Shown: piece by piece, positions 1 through 5,743 of the stretch
Position numbering within the stretch: the first letter of the stretch is position 1
Layout of the letters: each line of letters begins with the position of its first letter
From: an uncultured Bdellovibrio sp.
GTDB taxonomy: Bacteria; Bdellovibrionota; Bdellovibrionia; Bdellovibrionales; Bdellovibrionaceae
Direction of reading: 5' to 3'
Assembly (NCBI GenBank): GCA_946480995.1
Contig: CAMLMF010000066.1
Location: 1 to 9,380, forward strand
DNA length: 9,380 bases
Made by a program: the position numbers and the translations under genes
Notes under the pieces: model-generated
What the model saw: only the letters and a program-made list of their open reading frames with translations
What the model was told of the DNA's origin: nothing
The model's database searches: none

Positions 1-41
1 TAAAACTGACGAAACTTTAGCCACTCTGGAATTTTTTTCTC

Positions 42-83
42 GAGGTCAAAAACTGGCCTCACTTTGAGGTCAAAGTAATGGCC
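42..83. promoter_or_regulatory. Tandem motif and dyad, candidate operator of the 115-2302 operon
   Basis: The motif GAGGTCAAA, then 3-4 bases, then TGGCC, occurs twice, at 42-58 and 66-83, with a 24-bp period. The second copy lies inside a perfect dyad, ACTTTGA-GG-TCAAAGT, at 61-76. The first copy has only an imperfect version of that dyad but can pair GAGGTCA with the following TGGCCTC (42-60). The block sits about 30-75 bp before the regulator's start, where an autoregulatory operator would be expected. That it binds the downstream regulator is inference. I could not settle a -35/-10 pair here. Confidence 0.45.
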
Positions 84-114
84 TGCGCGGCTTAGCTGTG
101 GCAACTTGCGTTTC

Positions 115-888
115 ATGAACACACAAGCAACTAATGACCTAGATTATATTCGAGTCGCTCTTCAGAAAGAGTTCCTTGAACGCTGTAGAAAGAATCCCGC
201 CTACTCGCTAAGAGCTTTTGCTAAGTACTTAGAAATCGATCAGTCGTTTCTTTCGAAGCTTTTAAAAGGTCAAAGATCGGTAACGCCAGATCTTGCACAA
301 AGCGTGGGCCCGAAGTTGGGTTTAAAGCCGACACAAATCATGTCGCTATTTAAAACGGGCGCAGCTTCTTTGCTGGGCTTTCTTTCTTTATCAGACGACG
401 AATTTGAAATGCTTTCTGAGTGGCATCACTTTGCCATCTTAGAGCTTATTAAGACAGACGACTTCGAGTCTGAGCCAGCAAAGATCTCGACTCGTTTAGG
501 AATTCATGTCGAAGAAGTTAAGAGTGCTTTAGAAAGACTGCAAAGACTGAACTTTATCCGCATCTCTGACAAAGGGATTAAACTTTTGTCGGCGAATAAT
601 ACTTGGACGAACACCAAACAAACGTCGGTGGCTCGCAAGAGCTTACAAAAGAAGATTCTAGAGAAAAGCATCGACGCCCTTGAACACGTTCCGTTTGAAC
701 TGCGCGAGCATAGCTCATTAACGGTCGCAATCAACATTAATAAAATGCCCGCCTTTAAAGAAAAAATGAAAGAAATAAGAAAAGAGCTCGCAGACTTCTT
801 ACAAGCCGATGGCGAAGAAAACCTAGGCGAGGTTTATCAACTCAGCCTGAGCCTTTTCCCTTTAACCCAAATTAAAAATAAACAATAA
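115..888 (+). CDS. TIGR02147 family transcriptional regulator (DUF4423)
   Basis: Predicted cytoplasmic DNA-binding regulator of 257 aa. Residues about 31-55 (SLRAFAKYLEIDQSFLSKLL onward) form an N-terminal helix-turn-helix. A second winged-helix-like segment follows at about 98-150. The C-terminus carries the family signature 'SSLTVAI....P..KE..KEIRKELADFL' and 'VYQLSLSLFPLT' (about 200-252). Length and order match TIGR02147/DUF4423 proteins, which are numerous in Bdellovibrio and Fibrobacter. An in-frame TTG at 106 would add three residues; ATG 115 is preferred, although neither start has a clear Shine-Dalgarno. It is first in an operon with two exported proteins, so it probably controls them and itself through the dyad at 61-76. 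The ligand or signal is unknown. Family assignment is firm; the target is inference. Confidence 0.88.
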   Translation: MNTQATNDLDYIRVALQKEFLERCRKNPAYSLRAFAKYLEIDQSFLSKLLKGQRSVTPDLAQSVGPKLGLKPTQIMSLFKTGAASLLGFLSLSDDEFEMLSEWHHFAILELIKTDDFESEPAKISTRLGIHVEEVKSALERLQRLNFIRISDKGIKLLSANNTWTNTKQTSVARKSLQKKILEKSIDALEHVPFELREHSSLTVAININKMPAFKEKMKEIRKELADFLQADGEENLGEVYQLSLSLFPLTQIKNKQ

Positions 889-900
889 GAAGGACCCACA

Positions 901-1941
901 ATGAAAAAACTTTTACTTGGAATTCTCGCAACACTGACGACCTCGACGTCCCTTGCTAACTCAGAGCTCGCAAAAGATCAGTTGCCAGCACTTAAAGCTA
1001 TTTCAGCACAACAGAAAAAACTTGCGCCCGCATTTCCAGATAAATTTAACACCGTAAATCTAGACAAAACGCTCACAAAAAAGTCGCTTAAGATTACAAC
1101 TGGCGGCCAGGACGGAAATGGCGGCGATGCCGTTGTTAATGGGGAAACGGTATCTCTGTTAGATTTAGTGGAGCCCGGCTACAAGGTCTTGTCTTTAACA
1201 CCCTATTGGAGCGTTATCAGTGAAAAGATACGCTTCTTTGTCTTCCAAACAGGTGTCCCGGCTTCCTCGCGTCAGTTTACTTGGCTTCTAACTTCACAAG
1301 ACCTAGAAGACATTCAAGATGAAGGCATCATCCGCTATCAAGGCCCGGGAGAACTAAAACAAATCGCTATTCAAAAAGACGACGTAGTCGTAATCAACGA
1401 ACCGCTTTTCTTAGAACTGACAAAACAAGGCAAAGGGGCCGCTCTTATCGTGCATGAGATCCTCATTTCGGCATTGCTCGATGCAGGTTACGATTTAACC
1501 TCGCCTACAGGCACTGCTCCGATTCGCGAAATGGTCAATTTACTTTTCACAGACAACTTTCATGCGGCGGCGCCCGGTTTTTACAAAAGAATACTTAAGA
1601 AATTACCTTTAGCCGAAATTTCCGCAACTGCTCAAGGTTTTAACGTAGCGGTACCTACAACTTCGTTCAGCTTCTTATTTCCGGTTACTTACAAGATAGT
1701 GGAGCCTCGTGTTCTTATTGGAAATGAGTACTTCAAAATTACTAACAGCAGCCTTAAATTCGCCGTGTGTGCGCATATTGGATTCACTATGAACATCTAT
1801 ACGAATGAGTCTGTTATCACGAAACCAAGCGCAATGAATGAACTCGGAGTGCAAATTACATCTGAAGTAAAAGACGATATTGAAAAAGTTTGGCTGAAAG
1901 AAAAAGCCCCCTATATCAAAGAAATCATCTGCAATTATTAA
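901..1941 (+). CDS. Exported protein with GNGGD motif, function unknown
   Basis: A 346-aa protein with a Sec signal peptide (MKKLLLGILATLTTSTSLAN, likely cut after residue 19 or 20). The mature part has a Gly-rich motif, GGQDGNGGDAVVNG, at 68-81, followed by 'SLLDLVEPGYKV'. I associate this combination with uncharacterised secreted proteins of Bdellovibrio and relatives. A buried-looking segment, 'ALIVHEILISALLDAG' (181-196), contains His185-Glu186, but position 189 is Ile, so it is not a HExxH zinc site. Two cysteines (290, 344) could form a disulfide in the periplasm. The AAGGA site before ATG 901 is good, and the gap from the regulator's stop is 12 bp, so it is in the same operon. The substrate and final location (periplasm, surface or prey) cannot be told from the sequence. 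Confidence 0.8.
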   Translation: MKKLLLGILATLTTSTSLANSELAKDQLPALKAISAQQKKLAPAFPDKFNTVNLDKTLTKKSLKITTGGQDGNGGDAVVNGETVSLLDLVEPGYKVLSLTPYWSVISEKIRFFVFQTGVPASSRQFTWLLTSQDLEDIQDEGIIRYQGPGELKQIAIQKDDVVVINEPLFLELTKQGKGAALIVHEILISALLDAGYDLTSPTGTAPIREMVNLLFTDNFHAAAPGFYKRILKKLPLAEISATAQGFNVAVPTTSFSFLFPVTYKIVEPRVLIGNEYFKITNSSLKFAVCAHIGFTMNIYTNESVITKPSAMNELGVQITSEVKDDIEKVWLKEKAPYIKEIICNY

Positions 1942-1954
1942 CAAAGGAATAGAT

Positions 1955-2302
1955 ATGAAAAAATCATTTATATTAGCACTGCCTCTAGTACTTACGACGA
2001 TAACTGCCAACGCAAAAGACTTAGTTAACTTCACCGCTGCGCCAAGCAACTATCTTTCGGTGCAGCTATCAACAATCGGAACCTGCAACACAAGCTTCTT
2101 AAGTGAAGTAGAAACACAAGAAGACAATATCGTAGTAAAAGTGAACTCTGTAGAAATGGGAAGAGCCGCTTGCCCACAACAAGCCGTAACAAAAAACATC
2201 CAGATCCCCTACAACTTTCACAACAGCAGAATGAACGACAAAAAAGTCATCATCAAAACCGAAAACGAAACCATAAAACTAATCAGCATAGACCTTCTAT
2301 AA
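1955..2302 (+). CDS. Small exported protein, function unknown
   Basis: A 115-aa protein with a clear signal peptide, MKKSFILALPLVLTTITANA, cleaved before Lys21, leaving a mature part of about 95 residues. It has just two cysteines (44 and 73), suggesting one disulfide in a small beta-rich domain. The pattern of alternating hydrophobic residues towards the end ('KKVIIKTENETIKLISIDLL') favours beta strands. I do not recognise the family. AAAGGA precedes ATG 1955, and the stop of the 346-aa gene is 13 bp upstream, so it is the last gene of the three-gene operon. The tail is A-rich compared with the upstream genes. It may partner the preceding exported protein (inference from linkage only). Confidence 0.75.
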   Translation: MKKSFILALPLVLTTITANAKDLVNFTAAPSNYLSVQLSTIGTCNTSFLSEVETQEDNIVVKVNSVEMGRAACPQQAVTKNIQIPYNFHNSRMNDKKVIIKTENETIKLISIDLL

Positions 2303-2317
2303 AAATTCAACTAAACA

Positions 2318-2350
2318 TCAAAGGTTCCTACGCCCGAGCCTTTGAAGTTT
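2318..2350 (+). terminator. Weak terminator-like hairpin after the secreted-protein operon
   Basis: TCAAAGGTTC (2318-2327) pairs with GAGCCTTTGA (2336-2345) over 10 bp with one G-U and an 8-nt loop. It lies 16 bp after the 115-aa gene's stop. Only a short, interrupted T tract follows, so it may be leaky or an RNA-stability element. It occupies the same position relative to the repeat at 2338-2388 as the strong fadE terminator does relative to the repeat at 2656-2705. Confidence 0.45.
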
Positions 2351-2388
2351 AGACTTTCGCATCGCATCCGAAAAAGGTACGGCGTACC
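2338..2388 (+). repeat. Direct repeat copy A (about 50 bp, diverged)
   Basis: Begins GCCTTTGAAGTTT and ends ...GTACGGCG. It aligns without gaps to 2656-2705 with about 39 of 50 positions identical by eye. It ends in a 13-nt quasi-palindrome, GGTACG-G-CGTACC (2377-2389). The repeat starts in the right arm of a terminator-like hairpin. With copy B it brackets the inverted-repeat element at 2453-2609. Confidence 0.55.
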
Positions 2389-2452
2389 TCCCAAGAAATC
2401 CCCAAAAACACACAATTCACCAATCAGGATTTTTTGATTCCATCGAAGGCAA

Positions 2453-2609
2453 GATTTGGGAGTGGGAGCTGCAAAGGGATGCAGGCCGTAGCGTCGGCCT
2501 TTGCGGGCGCAGGATGCGCGAACCGACGGCAAAGCCGGCGGCCGCAATTGAGCATGGATGCGTGCCGACCGAAGCGCCTGGAGCCCTTTGCAGCTCCCAC
2601 TCCCAAATC
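2453..2609. repeat. 157-bp structured element with 26-bp perfect inverted termini (REP/MITE-like)
   Basis: The arms 2453-2478 (GATTTGGGAGTGGGAGCTGC...) and 2584-2609 are exact reverse complements over 26 bp. Imperfect pairing continues inward to about 2498 and 2564. The loop holds a second hairpin, CCGaCGGC-AAA-GCCGgCGG, at 2523-2541. The element is much more GC-rich than its surroundings and has no credible ORF; the open frames across it are low-complexity by-products. It lies in the convergent space between the operon end and the fadE 3' end, typical for REP/BIME-type or small non-autonomous elements. I see no obvious target-site duplication. Whether it is multicopy in the genome cannot be seen here. 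Confidence 0.7.
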
Positions 2610-2628
2610 CCTCGCACTCGCAAGGAAT

Positions 2629-2661
2629 AAAAAAAGGCCCGATCGTGAAGACCGGGCCTTT
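2629..2661 (-). terminator. Rho-independent terminator of fadE
   Basis: On the minus strand a GC-rich stem, AAAGGCCCG (2653-2661 pairing with 2633-2641), with an 11-nt loop, is followed by seven T residues (A run 2629-2635 on the plus strand). It lies about 48 bp past the fadE stop, with correct polarity for that gene. The plus-strand reading gives a poorer T tract. Confidence 0.85.
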
Positions 2662-2705
2662 GAAGTTTTAAATTTTGCGCCGCACCCCAAAAAAGTACGG
2701 CGCAT
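2656..2705 (+). repeat. Direct repeat copy B (about 50 bp, diverged)
   Basis: Partner of 2338-2388: starts GCCTTTGAAGTTTT, ends GTACGGCGCAT. Within it GCGCCG (2677-2682) and CGGCGC (2698-2703) can pair. It overlaps the outer arm of the fadE terminator and stops just short of the fadE stop codon. It may be a 3'-end cassette (terminator plus repeat) present at both convergent genes. Confidence 0.55.
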
Positions 2706-2708
2706 GTC

Positions 2709-5162
2709 TTAAAGAACTTTGTGAGCGTGATATTGCTCTTCATTGAAGTCATCAACCAAGATCGCGTCGTAACGAACGGCATCGGCTTCTTGAAGAAGTT
2801 TGAATTCTTCTTCGCTGATGATGTTTTTGCTACGAGCATCGTCCAACAACAAGTTCGTTTTCTTTTTCGGAAGAACGCCTTCGCGGATGCCTTTTTTGAT
2901 TTTCTTTTCAGCCGCTTCGGCTTTTAAAGTCACAGTGAATGCGTATTCCAAACGAGCCAGCTGTTGTTCGCGATTCTTAGGCATGTAAATACCTTGAGTC
3001 AAACGATCACGGATGCCGCCTTCTTTCATCATGGAAGAAGCAATAGCGTGTGACCAACCATCAGAAGCTTGAGAGCCTACAGAGTTGATACGTGACCACG
3101 CACCCAACCAACCTTTAAAGAACCAACGCGCACCTGGGATCTTTAAGTTATCAAAGATACCGTCGAAACCTTTTTGGATTTCAGCCATGCAGTTTTTCAA
3201 AGAATAATGTGCAAATGCCAAGTCTTCCTCTTTACGACCTTCCGCTTCGAAACGACGAAGGATGGCTGTCGCCATGTACATATTTGCCAAGATATCAGCA
3301 AAACGACCTGTGATTTTTTCGCGCATTTTCAAAGATCCACCCAAAACACCCATCGCTACGTCTGAAAGAAGAGCGAACGTTGCAGATGTCCAAGACAAAC
3401 GACGGAAGTACACTTTCATTTGCGGATGGCAATCTGGAGTCGATGCTAAGTAACCACGAGAACAAGAAAGCAAGATCGAACGGCATGTGTTGCGTACGAT
3501 ATGACCAATGTGACCAGAGAACGCTCTGTCGAACGCCTTCAAATCATTAGCTTCGTAGGCTTTAACTTCAGCGTAAGCAAATGGATGCGAACGAAGAGCC
3601 CCTTGACCGAACACGATCAAAGTTCTTGTCATGATGTTTGCGCCCTCAACCGTGATACCGATTGGAGTTGCGATGTAAATCTCTGCTAACAAGTTACGAG
3701 GTCCCATAGAGATCCCCGCTCCACCCATGATGTCCATGGCGTCATTGATACCTTTACGACCCATTTCAGTCGCATAGTATTTTTGCATCGCTGTGATAAC
3801 ACCTGGTTTGATACCTTTATCCAAAGCACCTAAGCAATAGATACGCATAGCTTCAAGTGTGTAAGTCGAAGCACCCAAACGAGCCATTGGCTCTTCCACA
3901 CCTTCAAATTTACCGATAGATACACCGAACTGACGACGAACAACCGCGTGTGCTGATACGACGCGAGTTGCAAGCTTCGCTCCGCCCGTTGCTTGTGCTG
4001 GCAATGAAATACCGCGACCTGCCGCCAAACATTCCATCAACATCATCCAACCGCGACCAGCTCCTGCGATACCACCGACGATCGCTTCTTCAGCGTCAAC
4101 AACAACATCTTTACCTTGAGTTGGACAGTTATAGAACGGAGTTCCCAGTGGATCATGACGACGACCCAAAACAACACCTGGAGTTTTAGAAGGAATCAAC
4201 GCACACGTGATACCAAGGTCTTCACCTTTACCCAAAAGATTTTCTGGGTCACGCAAACGGAACGCCAAACCAATCACTGAAGAAATAGCCGCAAGAGTGA
4301 TCCAACGTTTATTCCAGTTAAGTTTGATTTTGATTTTACCATCAGCGTCTTTGAACAACACGCCTGTTGAAGTGATCGCACCGGCATCAGAACCTGCATT
4401 CGGCTCTGTCAAACCGAAGCACGGAATTTCCGTACCGTCGGCAAGGCGAGGCAACCAAAGATTTTTTTGCTTATCAGTTCCGTAGTGCGCTAAAAGTTCC
4501 GCAGGTCCTAAAGAGTTTGGAACCATCACTTGGATCGCCACTGCCAAAGAGCGCGAAGAAAGTTTCATGATCACTTCCGAGTGACAAAGAGCTGAAAAGC
4601 CCAAACCACCGTATTCTTTAGGCACGATCATACCTAAGAATTTTTCTTTACGGATATAATTCCAGATATTTTCAGGAATTTCTTTTGTCTTATAGATATT
4701 CCAGTGATCGATCATTTCACAAAGAGTATTAACCGGCCCATCCATGAAGGCTTTTTCTTCCGCCGTTAAACTTGGATAGGATTCTTTCATCATCATGCCA
4801 AAGTCAGGCTTGCCAGAGAAAAGATCTTTTTCAATCCACACCACACCAGCGTCCAAAGCCGCTTTTTCTGTGTCAGAAATTTTTGGCAAGAATTCGAACT
4901 TCTTAAAGATGCCAAAAACACCCGAAGTGAAAAGAGCCGCACGAAGTGGCGCGATATTGAAGATCACTGCCAAAACAGCGAACACAATCCACAACCAAGT
5001 AGGTGCTGCAAAACCGAACATGATCGCAGCTAGTGCGATCGTCCACACGATCAACGGGCTGCTAAAGAACCCGACAAAGAGCAAAAGTACGACGGAGCCA
5101 ATGGCCCAAGCCCACGTACAGTCCCCTAAAAAATACCCGTATAAAGAGCTGAATAAATCCAC
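2709..5162 (-). CDS. fadE: Acyl-CoA dehydrogenase, FadE type
   Basis: Flavoprotein of 817 aa, the length of E. coli FadE (about 814) rather than the 380-aa soluble enzymes. It introduces the trans-2 double bond into acyl-CoA in beta-oxidation, feeding electrons to the ETF/quinone chain. Residues about 17-68 hold two or three membrane segments, anchoring it to the inner membrane. The acyl-CoA dehydrogenase core follows, with FAD/substrate motif LTEPNAGSDAG (251-261), 'RRQFG' (399-403) and VEGANI, in which Glu506 aligns with the catalytic base. The last 280 residues are the FadE-specific DUF1974-type domain. The start is GTG 5162, supported by AAAGGAGA 6 bp upstream; no in-frame ATG fits better. 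It is a single gene with its own terminator. A dyad at 5188-5208 suggests a repressor site. Confidence 0.95.
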   Translation of the reverse strand: MDLFSSLYGYFLGDCTWAWAIGSVVLLLFVGFFSSPLIVWTIALAAIMFGFAAPTWLWIVFAVLAVIFNIAPLRAALFTSGVFGIFKKFEFLPKISDTEKAALDAGVVWIEKDLFSGKPDFGMMMKESYPSLTAEEKAFMDGPVNTLCEMIDHWNIYKTKEIPENIWNYIRKEKFLGMIVPKEYGGLGFSALCHSEVIMKLSSRSLAVAIQVMVPNSLGPAELLAHYGTDKQKNLWLPRLADGTEIPCFGLTEPNAGSDAGAITSTGVLFKDADGKIKIKLNWNKRWITLAAISSVIGLAFRLRDPENLLGKGEDLGITCALIPSKTPGVVLGRRHDPLGTPFYNCPTQGKDVVVDAEEAIVGGIAGAGRGWMMLMECLAAGRGISLPAQATGGAKLATRVVSAHAVVRRQFGVSIGKFEGVEEPMARLGASTYTLEAMRIYCLGALDKGIKPGVITAMQKYYATEMGRKGINDAMDIMGGAGISMGPRNLLAEIYIATPIGITVEGANIMTRTLIVFGQGALRSHPFAYAEVKAYEANDLKAFDRAFSGHIGHIVRNTCRSILLSCSRGYLASTPDCHPQMKVYFRRLSWTSATFALLSDVAMGVLGGSLKMREKITGRFADILANMYMATAILRRFEAEGRKEEDLAFAHYSLKNCMAEIQKGFDGIFDNLKIPGARWFFKGWLGAWSRINSVGSQASDGWSHAIASSMMKEGGIRDRLTQGIYMPKNREQQLARLEYAFTVTLKAEAAEKKIKKGIREGVLPKKKTNLLLDDARSKNIISEEEFKLLQEADAVRYDAILVDDFNEEQYHAHKVL

Positions 5163-5187
5163 GATGAATCTCCTTTTATGTATACCC

Positions 5188-5208
5188 CATTAATTAGACT
5201 CTTTAATG
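5188..5208. promoter_or_regulatory. Dyad upstream of fadE, candidate operator
   Basis: CATTAA (5188-5193) and TTAATG (5203-5208) form a 6-bp inverted repeat with a 9-bp spacer, 26-46 bp before the GTG start of fadE. TATACA lies just downstream on the coding strand, and TTGCGC lies upstream, but no well-spaced -35/-10 pair is clear. Beta-oxidation genes are often under TetR- or GntR-type repressors, so an acyl-CoA-responsive site is plausible but inferred. Confidence 0.3.
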
Positions 5209-5354
5209 TGAGCATGCGCAAGGGATTCAGATTTCATATCTATATGTAGGACGAGTGACAGAAAATGTGAGGCGAAATCCACTTCGGGTTTCTTGGGGAC
5301 AGAATCAAAAAGAGCCACCAACCCGGTGGAGATTCAAGCAAGATTCTTAAAAAA

Positions 5355-5381
5355 CAAAAGCCCTCTTTCGAGGGCTTTTTT
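5355..5381. terminator. Bidirectional hairpin terminator
   Basis: GCCCTC (5360-5365), loop TTTC, GAGGGC (5370-5375), flanked by A and T runs on both sides, so it can end transcription on either strand. On the minus strand it is the terminator of the 66-aa gene, about 36 bp past its stop. On the plus strand it has a six-T tail but no gene before it; 5163-5355 shows no convincing ORF on either strand. Confidence 0.85.
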
Positions 5382-5416
5382 GAAACTGAACTAGTTAATG
5401 TCCCCTAAGGGCTTAA

Positions 5417-5617
5417 TTATTTAGTTTCAGCAGGTGCTGCAGGAGCTGCTTCAGTTGGAGCTGGAGCTGTTTCAGCAGGAGTGCCTTCTGCAGGTACTGC
5501 TTCAGCAGCAGGTGCAGTTTCAGTTGGAGCTGCTTGCTCAGCAGGTTGGTTTTTAGAGCAAGTGAAACCAGTTGTGAATGATAGTGCAAGCAAAGCCGCG
5601 ATAACGATAGCTTTCAT
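5417..5617 (-). CDS. Small exported Ala/Pro/Glu/Thr-rich protein, lipoprotein-like
   Basis: A 66-aa protein. ATG 5617 is chosen because GAAGGGA lies 8 bp upstream and a signal peptide begins there; an upstream extension to 5653 would add 12 residues and spoil the signal. The signal MKAIVIAALLALSFTTGFTC ends at Cys20, the only cysteine, then SKNQP. This resembles a small lipoprotein, but Thr at -1 and Phe at -2 are poor for a lipobox, so signal peptidase I cleavage is possible. The rest is a low-complexity PAE/APT/TAPA repeat, likely an extended periplasmic linker. The DNA repeats TTCAGTTGGAGCTG (5450-5463 and 5519-5532) mirror this and may allow length change by slippage. It is a single gene with its own terminator. 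Function unknown. Confidence 0.75.
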   Translation of the reverse strand: MKAIVIAALLALSFTTGFTCSKNQPAEQAAPTETAPAAEAVPAEGTPAETAPAPTEAAPAAPAETK

Positions 5618-5650
5618 TGTTGTGTTCCCTTCGTATAATAATTTGCATCG

Positions 5651-5664
5651 CACGTGTCCACGTG
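5651..5664. promoter_or_regulatory. Double CACGTG palindrome before the 66-aa gene
   Basis: CACGTG (5651-5656), TC, CACGTG (5659-5664): two 6-bp palindromes in 14 bp, 34-47 bp upstream of the start codon at 5617. The position suits an operator. A minus-strand promoter guess is TTGTCA (5724-5729), 16 bp, TGTAAC (5702-5707), which would place this site inside the leader. An alternative, TGGACA with a 17-bp spacer to TATACG, would place it over the -35. Neither is confirmed. Confidence 0.35.
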
Positions 5665-5668
5665 TGTC

Positions 5669-5718
5669 CGCAATTTGTTTTTAAACTCGACTAAGGACCA
5701 AGTTACACAAAATTGCGG
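5669..5718 (-). other. Long-loop inverted repeat between mutM and the 66-aa gene
   Basis: CCGCAATTT (5669-5677) and AAATTGCGG (5710-5718) are exact complements separated by 32 bp. The repeat lies 26 bp beyond the mutM stop. The long loop and lack of a T tract on the minus strand make it a poor terminator; it could be a leader structure or a binding site. No other mutM terminator is visible, so some read-through into the 66-aa gene is possible. Confidence 0.3.
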
Positions 5719-5743
5719 CCTCTTGACAAACGAAATCTTAAAA

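Noticed and set aside
1450..1485. HExxH-type zinc protease site in the 346-aa exported protein
   Set aside because: His185-Glu186 is followed by Ile at 189, so the consensus is not met.
2170..2352. 60-aa plus-strand ORF overlapping the small exported protein
   Set aside because: It is an out-of-frame reading of an A-rich coding sequence, has Gln/Asn/His-heavy content and no ribosome-binding site.
2453..2609. tRNA or CRISPR reading of the structured element
   Set aside because: There is no cloverleaf, no CCA/TTC-type tRNA landmarks and no regularly spaced short repeats.
2311..2839. Several overlapping ORFs of 78-140 aa on both strands across the intergenic region
   Set aside because: They are products of the GC-rich inverted-repeat element and the fadE 3' end, with unlikely composition, no ribosome-binding sites and mutual overlap.
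3174..5193. Multiple plus-strand ORFs antisense to fadE (62-132 aa)
   Set aside because: They are shadows of an unambiguous 817-aa enzyme on the other strand.
5190..5240. 14-codon minus-strand upstream ORF (MKSESLAHAHIKESN) before fadE
   Set aside because: It has no ribosome-binding site, and the short open frame is expected by chance.
5481..5684. 67-aa plus-strand ORF opposite the 66-aa gene
   Set aside because: It is an antisense mirror of the low-complexity Ala/Pro repeats and lacks a ribosome-binding site.
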